NCBI GenBank assembly: GCA_037951105.1 | Contig: JBAMJV010001398.1 | Span: 310,001 to 374,000, forward strand | Source: Echinarachnius parma | Taxonomy: Eukaryota; Echinodermata; Echinoidea; Clypeasteroida; Echinarachniidae | Reading direction: 5' to 3' | Length of the DNA: 64,000 bases | In this document: piece after piece, positions 54,969-64,000 of the stretch | Layout: each line of letters begins with the position of its first letter | Numbering within the stretch: position 1 is the stretch's first letter | Made by a program: the position numbers and the translations under genes | The notes under the pieces: generated by a model | What the model was told of the DNA's origin: nothing | The model's database searches: none | What the model saw: the letters and a program-made list of their open reading frames with translations, nothing else

Positions 54969-55246
54969 TAATATAATTAGTTAAAAACAATCCAATCTAT
55001 TTTAAGCACATTCACACGTGGTGACGACGTGGGATGGGAAAAACTCTCACTCACATGGTGCAAATCATTCATGAAACTTATTGAAATTTCAATGTCCAAA
55101 CAGGAGGAGAAAAATAGAAGAAATTTGCTACGTGATTCTGTGAAATGCGCTTGTTTGCCAGATGTCAGCTGTCAATTCGAAATGTAATATTTTATGGGTG
55201 GAAATGAGCTGATGTATGATTCAATTGTAACAAATGTACAAGTAGT

Positions 55247-55595
55247 TCAGTGTTACAAATTATCAGATGTTTTGAGCACTCTTGCATTCATAATTTCCCT
55301 TGCTGAAACATTCTAAATGTTCTGCCATTCGTACATTTCAAATTTCATGAAAAGGATGTAGAAGTGTTACAAATTATCAGATGTTTTGAGCACTCTTGCA
55401 TGCATTCATCATTTCGCTTGCATGGACATTACAAATGTTCTGCCATTCGTACATTCGCATTACATTTTCAGAATGGGCTTTTTATGAATGGAATTGAACT
55501 GATTAATGATTCAATTGTGATTATTATAGTTCTAGTGTCATGCAGGAGCCTATTGAATTATCAGATGTTTTGTGCACTCTTGCATTCATAATTTA
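55247..55595. repeat. Tandem repeat, three diverged copies, about 115 bp or more
   Basis: ATTATCAGATGTTTTG-GCACTCTTGCAT-CAT occurs at 55259, 55372 and 55557. The first two also share TTCTGCCATTCGTACATT. Confidence 0.85.
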
Positions 55596-56002
55596 ATTAA
55601 CATTTTGTTGATGTATCTATGTTATTTGCATTATTTGCCTGATCCATTTTAAGATATTTTTTCTTGGTTGGAAATTAAGATTTGATAAATAAATGAAAAT
55701 TACACAAAATCACTCTGTTTTAGTGAATGGAACGTTAATATCACAAGGAATGTCATTGTCAATCTATCTGTATACATGTACATGTACAGTAGTCTATATA
55801 GATTGTGTGCAGATGCCTGATTTAATTACACATATGTATAGACTGCATTGTTTTCTTTCTTGGTGTGGCACCAGTGGCACCAGTCTACATGTATCAGCCT
55901 GGCTACAGTGAATGAAATTTCTCACTTCATGAATACAAATTTGTGCATGCTCCATTTCAGCAGTCATTGATTTCTTTGACCTGATCTATAGACTAGTGAA
56001 GG

Positions 56003-56237
56003 CAGTTAAAAAAATACACGGAGGCTCTGGGCAAATTCACCCCCGAAATGCGAAAAAGAGCCCCCGGAAATCATAAAAGAGCTCCCGGAAATCATAAAAG
56101 AGCTCCCGAAAATCATAAAAGAGCCCTTGTAAATTTGCATTGCTCCGTTCAGTGCAAAACAAATTTTAAAGTGTTATTTTCATGCAGGCAAGCTTGAAAA
56201 GTAGCCCCAGAAAAATAAATATTAATTTTTTTCCCTG
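56003..56237. mobile_element. hAT-type MITE, GAGCCCCCGAAA family, 235 bp
   Basis: Ends CAGTTAAAAAAATA / TTAATTTTTTTCCCTG with flanks AGTGAAGG / AGAGAAGG (7/8). Inside are four short units of GAGC-CCCGGAAATCATAAAA. Confidence 0.78.
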
Positions 56238-56739
56238 AGAGAAGGCACATGTACAATTGCATGTTCAGACCAGAGAGCTGGTCCTCCCACCTCTCTGTTC
56301 AGACTACCCTATAATGTCAAGTATCAATCACGTACAATGCAATTGTATTATGCACATTATTCTTTTCCTTGAATGAACTCGTAATTACATATAGTTAGTA
56401 GTTACCGGATCCTGCTGTGCATTGCCTATATTTAGTGAGGCTTGAAATTAAAGCTAAATACACACACATGTAGTGCTCAGATTTGGAAACAACAATATCC
56501 ATGGGTAAAAACTAAAATATACTGTAGAAAACCATGTAGTATGACAAATAGTTTTATTGGCAAAGTCTGACTATGTGCACATTTAAATATAGCTGAAAGT
56601 TTGTGTGTCCAAGGATGGGCTGGAGGACCAACTGATCAATTTCAAAGCATATTGGGGGTGAATCCCTTTATTAACATAATTTACAGCTGAGTTATAATTG
56701 TATTCTGTTTAATCTTTTCACATTGTCAAGCATAAAGGA

Positions 56740-57043
56740 TAGTGCTGTTGATGAGTCCCGGGTACCCGGGTCCCGCAGAAAAATGTTGAGTCCCGGGCGC
56801 AAAAATCGATACTCGATTTCCCGAAAAAAAAAGCAAGTCCCCTCATTGAACGCAAGAGTTATCATGTTCATTCAAGTGACATGAATGCGCTCAATTTTTG
56901 TCACTTGAATGAACTTGTTTTCCAAGCTGGCGTGACATGCCGATCGTGTAATCAACAAATGGGTAAATTTCGGGTACCTGGGACTCGCCCGAAAAATTAT
57001 TGCAAGTCCTGGGTAGTAAATACTCCCGAAATCAACAACACTA
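56740..57043. mobile_element. hAT-type MITE, 304 bp, TAGTGCTGTTGAT ends
   Basis: Ends TAGTGCTGTTGAT / ATCAACAACACTA with an exact duplication ATAAAGGA (56732-56739, 57044-57051). The interior has GGGTACCCGGGTCCCG and a dyad around TCATTCAAGTGACATGAATG. Confidence 0.92.
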
Positions 57044-57114
57044 ATAAAGGATAACATTTTAATGATTTTGTTAAAGAGGTTTACTAAAACTGTAATTTAG
57101 CCTTTGTATGTAGT

Positions 57115-57132
57115 TAACCCTAACCCTAACCC
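57115..57132. repeat. Short interstitial telomere-like repeat (TAACCC)3
   Basis: Three perfect TAACCC units, then C/T-rich DNA. TTAGGG is the telomere repeat in deuterostomes. Confidence 0.7.
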
Positions 57133-57139
57133 CCTCCCC

Positions 57140-57781
57140 CTTCCCTGATTGGGCCCTGTCTGGAAAGCAAAACATGTAACCATTTTAAATTTGACATTTT
57201 GGTTCAGATGGTTGTATGAACCCAGAATTGGGTGGCTCCAAACAAAATTTGAAATGGCACAAATTTAAATCTTTTGGTCATAGTGAAAAACAATGTCTTG
57301 CTGAATTGAATAGCAAACTCTTGATTTATGGTCTTAAGTTAACACAACGACAATACAAACACAATTTATCTTTATCAACTGACACATGTACAGTATATAG
57401 GCCACTCTTGCAAACATTCTACTTTGTCTAATCAACGGTAGTGACCGTTCGTACCCTAAACATCCTGTGTGACAGTTTCCTGGTATTGCATCCTATGACC
57501 AAAGTGACCAAAGTGACCAAAGGAAACATTGATTGGACAGTGCAATGACCTTGGCTAGCTCTGAATTTTTGAGAAAGATATGAAGTATCTGAAGTACATG
57601 TATGAAGTAGATACTAAAATGTAAGCTAGGATGGATGGAATGTATCTGTGTGAATTGACTAAGTTTGTCCATCAATTGGACAATAGAAGACATTGATTAG
57701 CTTTGAATTTAGGACATAATGTATGCTTGGTCAAGTGTGCCCACATAAAATAGTATTGATATTAAAGTAGATGAGGAAACG
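57140..57781. other. No gene recognised
   Basis: AT-rich DNA with a small CAAAGTGAC triplication at 57500-57520. Confidence 0.5.
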
Positions 57782-58324
57782 TTAAAGGGGTAGTTTAGTT
57801 TTGGTAAGGCTGAACTTTAGTAGCCAAAACCTGCACAGTAACATTATAAACTAATAATTATAACTCCACCATGCTCGAAAGGTATACAAAATTACAAACG
57901 ACCAAGTAAAACGCCTGTTATCATTCAAAAAGAGCCATTAAAACACAAGAGGGCGCTTTTTTAAAAGGCATTGGTTTCAACCATTTTCAACCAAAATTAT
58001 GCATGTGATGTTTTGTTGATATAATGATTAAATAGACCATTTCAAAAACAACCATTTCAAAAACGCTTTTGACAATTTTTGAAAAAGTGCAAGCATTTTT
58101 AAATTTTTTTCAAAAATCATCTAATTATTTGGGCCCCAAATAATTATAAGATCAGATATATTTATTGATATTTCAGCCGTTTCTGGGTCGATTTTGACCA
58201 AATAAAGTTTATTCTGCCATTAAAATTGCATGTTCTCTCAAATTCGACACTCAGTTTTTCATTACCTCACAAAAAAATTGCGATGTGCAGCGCCCTCTCT
58301 ACCAAAACTAAACTACCCCTTTAA
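57782..58324. mobile_element. TTAA-MITE family A, best preserved copy, 543 bp
   Basis: TTAAAGGGGTAGTTTAGTTT with TGGTA at the left is exactly mirrored by TACCA with AAACTAAACTACCCCTTTAA at the right (25-bp TIR including the TTAA target). Confidence 0.92.
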
Positions 58325-58990
58325 CCAGGATCGGTGAAATAAATAGATTGAACGTTTTTATCTTTATAGTACCAGCAACATTTCCTTTTTTTACCTGTAA
58401 GAGTAAGTGTGTTAATCTCAGTTTAGTATGATGAAAGGGGTATTATTAAAAGAGCTTGCTTAAATAATGATATTGAGTTACATTAAATGCATGTCCATGC
58501 AGTACTCATCTGTTATCTGTAACATGTTCTTATCCAGAGCATAGAGATAGAAAACTGACAGAGATCAATTTCAAATTTGTATTCTTTTTATAGTTGTCTT
58601 TCCACATGTAAGCGTAATGACAATTATGCCAATCCCTCACAACCGTTCACTTTGAGGTTTTGAAATCCCCCAGGGACTTTGTACATAGACCACCCGGTTC
58701 CCGTAAGCAACAGGTTAATGCTCCCAGCCAAATGACATGCTCCGTTATAACACACTGCAATGTAGATGGAGGGATGTTGTTTGCTTGACTCAATTTTCAG
58801 GTGGTATTTATTATCGCCTCTCTCGATCCATTTTGTTCAGCAGCAAGATGCACCATTGGTTAATAATTGCAAATATTCAATTAACGATTAACAAAGCTTT
58901 GTTAAAAATCAATATTGCAATGTCAATTTACATCTTCAAGTACTGTGTGGGCTCGCTGAGTCGCTGGGCTGTCATAATGATGAATTGTCA
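58325..58990. other. No gene recognised
   Basis: AT-rich DNA; open frames here have no recognisable protein features. Confidence 0.5.
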
Positions 58991-58998
58991 GTCGTTTC

Positions 58999-59349
58999 CA
59001 GGGGGAAAAATACATGTGGCGGCAGGCGAATTCGCCCCCGAAATGCCAAAAAGAACCCCCGAAGAAAAAAAGAGCCCCCCAAAATGTTTATTTTATAAAA
59101 ATATTTAAACAAATATTTCCCCCAAAAAATGTTTTTCTGCATGATCGGAAATCGGCATGATCGGATGGTGATTGAATGCCGATCAGATGATCATTTACCA
59201 CATTAGAGCTAAATAGTAGCACCTGAAATTCGAAAAAAAAGGAGCCCCAGAAATTTGTAGCCCCCGAAAGTTGGAAAAGTAGCCCCCCAAAACTTTCATA
59301 AAATTAGATAGGGAGCCCCCGAAAGAAAAATATTAATTTTTTCCCTAGA
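58999..59349. mobile_element. hAT-type MITE, GAGCCCCCGAAA family, 351 bp
   Basis: The left end is CAGGGGGAAAAATACA and the right end TTTTTTCCCTAGA, with the duplication GTCGTTTC (58991-58998, 59350-59357). The interior at 59142-59206 holds a GATCGGAAATCGGCATG block like the end of the foldback hAT at 23438-24086, so one hAT probably landed in another. Confidence 0.8.
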
Positions 59350-59772
59350 GTCGTTTCTATTAGTTTGATAAGGTATTGAAATTACACTTTTTGTGGTGGT
59401 CCTTACAAGTTAGATGCAGTACTAACATAAAAGTGTTCCAAGTTTTTTATGCTCAAAATCAGGACTTGAGTGCATGGGCTGATCATTTACCACATTAGAG
59501 CTAAATAGTAGCACCTGAAATTCGAAAAAAAGGAGCCCCAGAAATTTGTAGCCCCCGAAAGTTGGAAAAGTAGCCCCCCAAAACTTTCATAAAATTAGAT
59601 AGGGAGCCCCCGAAAGAAAAATATTTATTTTTTCCCTAGAGTCGTTTCTATTAGTTTGATAAGGTCTTGAAATTACACTTTTTTGTGGTGGTCCTTACAA
59701 GTTAGATGCAGTACTAACATAAAAGTGTTCCAAGTTTTTTATGCTCAAAATCAGGACTTGAGTGCATGGGCT
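59189..59772. repeat. Recent 292-bp tandem duplication
   Basis: 59189-59480 and 59481-59772 are almost identical, differing by a few bases and homopolymer lengths. Each includes the right end and flank of the preceding hAT MITE. Confidence 0.95.
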
Positions 59773-60716
59773 AAAAACTAAGAGCAACATTAAAAATTAT
59801 GAAAAATTTGAATTGCCTAATCGGACAAGTGATAGTTAGTATGAATGAAATGCTAATTTTGTGTAAATGTTGAGGCTTGAATATAAAGTGATAGTAATCA
59901 ATATTTTTAGGTCAGAAATGTACAAAGTTCTTATAATAGTTCTTCAATTTAGTATGCACAATAGTGTGTGTTAAAGCACCATCATTGTTTTACTTTTTTT
60001 TTTTACTTGTTAAATAATTTAACACTTGAAAAATCGAGGTTTCCAGTTTATTGGAGATCAAAGGGATCAGAAGGAAGTGAAACAGAATTACAGAAACAAT
60101 TTGTATCAATTGATTAGGCTCTGATTGACATCCCAGTAGTTACATACACTGTATTGGCTATTATCCTTTATTTGTAGAATAATATTCTGCCCTTTTTTTA
60201 GACACATTAGTATAGTATTTACTTTCTCTTTCCTGATTGGTATGCAAATTGAGTTTCACTTTTTAATGTGGTTTTAAATCCGGATCATGTTTTGTTTGGT
60301 ATTAATTAACCCCTTGACTACAGGAGACTGGTGGGTTGTGTACAAAGTCTATGGGGATTTCTCAGAAATTTGAAGGGATTTGGTTAAACGAACATTTACC
60401 AAAGGCATGTTGTCGCATGGAATTTAACTCCTCCGTAAAAGTTTATAAACAAAAGTTTGATGGATAAATTATTTTAATGTTTCTGTGTAGTCATTGCTAT
60501 ATTTGGTATCATTAGAAAGCATGATGATTTTTTTCTATGATGATACCCAATTAGTTATGATGATATATGGAAATATTTATATGCAATTCATCTTCAGAGT
60601 ATGGGGCAAGGTGTAAAGTAACAAACTTGCAAAATGCAGTGATATTGGCTTTAAATGAAGGAGAGATTGCAATTTTGATGAAATATAATTAGGCAAAAAC
60701 AAAATAATTTAAGTTT
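59773..60716. other. No gene recognised
   Basis: AT-rich DNA, no repeat partner noticed. Confidence 0.5.
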
Positions 60717-60739
60717 GTGTTTTTAGGCAGGTGGGAAAA

Positions 60740-61620
60740 GGACAAAAGTGAGAAGTTCCCCTCATTCGCCTCTCCCACTTCTGCTCTCCTCCCGGTTCTC
60801 GCCTCATCTCTCTTCTCCTGTCATCTTACTTCTCCCAATCTCTCGTTTCTCTGTTCCTCCACCTTCTTCCCTCATCCTGGTTTGCCCCTCATCCCGCTCC
60901 TCATCTCCCATCCTTTCCTCTACTTTCTTCTCTTCCCTCTCCTCTTTCCAATCATCCTACAATTCATTCCCCTCTTTTCCCTTCTCCTTTTGTCCTTCCT
61001 CTCCTCCTCCACCTCCTACATCCCAAACCTCTTTTCATCCTCTACCTTTACCCCATCCATTCTCACCTTCCTACATGTAATTCTGAATTCCCTGTCCAGA
61101 CTCCCACTGTCCCTCTCTTTCATCTTTCTTTATCTCTCTCTCTTCTACTTCCTCCCTCTTCTCCTTTTCCTCCTCGTCCTCCTCCCCCCTTTTCCTTCCT
61201 CCTCCCCTCACTTATCTTCGTCCTCCTCATCCTCTTTGTCCTCCTACTACTCCCTGCTCTGCCTCCCTCCTCCGCCTCCTCGTCCTCCTCCGCCTCCTCC
61301 GCCTCCTCCTACATGTACTCCCTCCTCTGCCTCCCTCCTCTGCCTCATCGTCCTCCTCCGCCTCCTCCTCTCCTCCTCCTCTCCTCCTCCTCTTCCTGCA
61401 CTTCCTCATTTTCCTCTTCCTCCTCCTCCTCTACCTCCTGTGTCTCAGTCCTATCCCATCTCCTCCCTTCCCCTCTTACTTCTTTCCCTCTTTCTTATTT
61501 CCATCCCCCTTTTTCCACCTCCCTTTTTCTACCCCCCTTTTTCCACATCCTCCTTCACCCATGTCCTCACCATCTTCGAAACCCCCTTCCACCCCCCACC
61601 TGCCATCTCCTCAAACAACA
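60740..61620. repeat. Polypyrimidine tract, about 880 bp
   Basis: The plus strand is almost entirely C and T (TCC, TCTCC, CCTCCTC units) with few purines. The long open frames on it are compositional artefacts. Such strand asymmetry favours triplex (H-DNA) formation. Confidence 0.95.
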
Positions 61621-61629
61621 ACAACAATA

Positions 61630-62000
61630 CCATCGTCATGATGTATCTAGACAATTGCTGTTTGGCAAGGTCTTTAAACATGTACGCTGTCCCATGGTAG
61701 AAAGTTTACTTGGCTGCATATCGTTGTCATGGCAACCAAATGACTATTTTCCTGCTACAACTCTGTGCAGGTAGTAGTTGCAATCACAGACCTTCAGAAT
61801 TTTATGGCAAAGATTGAGAATTTGAAGAAGAAAAAAATGTTTATGCACCATTAATGTAGTCATACTAAATTGTAAAAGCATAACAAACAAAAAAGCCTGC
61901 TTGAAATAAACAATTTAAAATCCAGTAAAATGATACAATGATCAGAAATTCTAAGTCTTCCTCATACAAAACATGACTTGGGAATAATTCATTTCAAGTG
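61630..62000. other. No gene recognised
   Basis: AT-rich flank of the pyrimidine tract. Confidence 0.5.
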
Positions 62001-62104
62001 TATTGATCATGCCTGTCTTATTGTCTAAATGGAAACAATAGGTTGGCTTGCATATTGATCATGCCTGTCTTATTGTCTAAATGGAAACAATAGGTTGGCT
62101 TGCA
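62001..62104. repeat. Perfect 52-bp tandem duplication
   Basis: TATTGATCATGCCTGTCTTA...GGTTGGCTTG is repeated head to tail without visible differences in the core. Confidence 0.95.
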
Positions 62105-62469
62105 TGCAGGATTCCACAGAGGGAAATAAGGAAGTCATTTAGAGCACAATATGAGACAAATATGGGAAAAATAACTGCTTTCATGTTGGCAAATCAGGAT
62201 ATGAGAAACATCTGTTAGACATGTGTTATTGCACATCTAATTTCAAATGAAGTATTTGACCCCTTGAAAATGCACAAATTTGTTGAAAAGTGCAAGTTAG
62301 AATTTTTTTTTTCTTTTCTTCTCCAAACGTATGGTTTTACTTTCATTTTACATGCCTGATATCGGATAATCAAATGGACTTTGCATGCAGGCGTTTGTAG
62401 TACATGTACATAAGGATTGTTCAATCATCAATATTGTGGATTTATATTCTTTTGAAATGGGAGGTGATG

Positions 62470-62855
62470 CAGCAATTGTTCTTGAAATAAGGCTAAGCTG
62501 CAATTTACACAGTTCTACCCTCTTGCCCCCCCCTTTCCCCATTGGTCATTAATTATTAAAGTAATGATGCATCTTTTATCTAAATGTGTTTGTTATTGGC
62601 TGTTTTCACTCCTGCTTGATGATAACGCTCATAAACCTTTGCACAGCAATTGTTCTTGAATTAAGACTAAGCTGCAATTTACTAAATTACCCTCTTGCCC
62701 CCCCCCCCCCCCCCCCCCATCTAAACACCCAATCCCCAAACAGGTCATTAATCATTAAAGTAATGATGAACTGCATCTTTTATCTGAATGGGTTTGATAA
62801 TGGCTGTCTTCACTCCTGCGGGATGATAGCGCTCATCAACCTTGGCACACTCTGT
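62470..62855. repeat. Tandem duplication, about 174-bp period, with C tract
   Basis: Both units contain CAGCAATTGTTCTTGAA, CTAAGCTGCAATTTAC, ACCCTCTTGCCCCCC, GGTCATTAAT-ATTAAAGTAATGATG, CTTTTATCT-AATG and TCACTCCTGC. The C tract has expanded to about 20 in the second unit. Confidence 0.92.
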
Positions 62856-63063
62856 CTGATTGGATATAGTCTTTTGGGATGAGAGTGAGAAAGGCATTAA
62901 GTCCATTTTTGTGCTAAATGAGTAAATGTAGGTCAGAGCCTCTTCTACATGAACGTGTGTGTACATGTACATGTTATTCCATAAATATTAGGTAATGAAT
63001 TAATAACCATTGATAACTTTTTAGATATTATTTTGTTTAATATATTTTTAAAAAGAGCTATTT

Positions 63064-63616
63064 TTAAAGTGATACCTGTAAAGTGTCAGATATTGCACAA
63101 AATGACATTTGAGACTTCAATCCTATATCAATATCATTGTAAAATACAATTGAAAGATTTGTGAAAGTTTGAAAGAAAACGAACACTGTTTACCTAGTGA
63201 AAAAAACGAATATTGAGTTCATATTTTATCACCGAATACTGATCGCCTGCCGTAGATTTGTCGCAGTAATAATCATCCGTTTGACGATATCCGCACCCGT
63301 GTATGTTTACAGACAGTACAGAATTCATGGAATTTGTGCGCGCTCGGCTCAAAGTTCAGTCGGGTCGGGAAGGTTTCCCACGCGCGCTGGCCGGACGTGT
63401 TCAGCTACGACAATTGTACTTTATTTGAAAAGCGTTGCCAACGCTTTTCAAATAAAAGATTTCAATGATAATTATCTTCATGCTAAAGGGACATTTGAAA
63501 AAATCTTACCCTATTTTATTCTTCTCTAACCATAAGCTAAACAACACGGCAGAAGAGAAACGAGGAAGCTCCAAGTATTTTTCGTGGAGTTAGACACTTT
63601 ACAGGCATCACTTTAA
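63064..63616. mobile_element. TTAA-MITE family D, copy 2, 553 bp
   Basis: The left TTAAAGTGATACCTGTAAAG with TGTC is mirrored by GACACTTTACAGGCATCACTTTAA at the right. It carries a GC-rich insert absent from the 375-bp copy (about 63240-63430) and a perfect hairpin TTTGAAAAGCGTTG / CAACGCTTTTCAAA near 63425-63455. Confidence 0.9.
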
Positions 63617-64000
63617 TGTATGTACAAGAAGTGACTTACCGCCCTTCTCTTTCTCGATGTAACAAAACGTAATGCAACTGAGTGAATGGAGATATATAAT
63701 TATAATCAGAGGTGGGGAGAGAAACAATAAAGGATAGAATTCATCCATACATCGGGACGGCTGGCTGCTTCACAAGGTGACGGAATAGAGATGACATCGG
63801 AGGGGAGATAAAAACATCTCAACAGAATTATTGGGGACTGAGATTCAAAAGACATACAAATGGCAGGAAAAGCCATAGGATTTCCGAGATGTCTATGCTG
63901 TACGTAACATAATTATCTTGCTTGTGGTTGTGTTGATCACTGAAATGTGAATATATGATTTTGTAATATGATTGTGTGATTATCATTTATGCATCTAGGC
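63617..64000. other. No gene recognised
   Basis: The right edge of the window, unassigned AT-rich DNA. Confidence 0.5.

Noticed and set aside
60717-61700. 327-codon Ser/Pro/Leu frame
   Set aside because: Product of the polypyrimidine tract; all frames on this strand stay open for compositional reasons.

Overview
This is 64 kb of an animal nuclear genome. Genes have GT-AG introns, the DNA is AT-rich, there is no operon-like packing, and intergenic DNA and introns are full of small DNA transposons. The repeat style (direct repeats of the type AGGTCA in tandem arrays, pearl/HINE-like Helitron derivatives with an (ACGG)n block, tRNA-headed SINE, many MITEs) together with a recognisable but divergent CTC1 gene suggests a marine invertebrate deuterostome, most likely an echinoderm such as a sea urchin. 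The species assignment is inference.

Genes. Two genes stand head to head around 17.4-17.95 kb. Leftwards (minus strand, 16.16 kb down to the left edge) runs CTC1, the large subunit of the CST (CTC1-STN1-TEN1) telomere and lagging-strand replication complex. I could join 20 coding exons; all 19 junctions agree in reading phase and give 1081 residues, with the last exon(s) beyond the left edge. The gene model begins at an ATG in a strong Kozak context with in-frame stops just upstream, so it seems to lack the N-terminal OB-fold of vertebrate CTC1. Rightwards (plus strand, 17.9 to about 33.5 kb) runs an unnamed nuclear zinc-finger gene: one non-coding exon, a 7.3 kb intron, and three coding exons giving about 1698 residues. 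Its Ser/Glu-rich N-terminal half contains an approximately 83-residue repeat, and its C-terminal half carries at least eight scattered C2H2/CCHC fingers and a basic tail. I see no convincing protein-coding host gene between 33.5 and 64 kb.

Mobile DNA. From 33.5 kb to the right edge, and in the large introns, the sequence is a mosaic of elements that can be delimited by their ends: nine hAT-type elements, most with perfect 8-bp target duplications; four groups of MITEs with TTAA at both ends (piggyBac-type, including a 760-bp foldback); several TA- or 3-bp-flanked MITEs; two HINE/pearl-like Helitron derivatives and a separate Helitron 3' end; a tRNA-Gly-headed SINE; and a 5'-truncated L1/Tx1-like LINE with a poly(A) tail. 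At 22.4-24.8 kb four insertion layers are nested. There are also young tandem duplications, two of which copied pieces of CTC1 exons with intact splice sites, a palindromic AATTGGTACCAATT satellite, an approximately 880-bp polypyrimidine tract, and an unusual number of long G/C homopolymers.

Most curious structures: the 1.8-kb TA-flanked element at 20.06-21.87 kb carrying six copies of the 13-mer TCACGCTGTTACC, the CTC1 architecture, and the zinc-finger repeat protein sharing its promoter region. I found no sign of a CRISPR-like or prokaryotic defence system.
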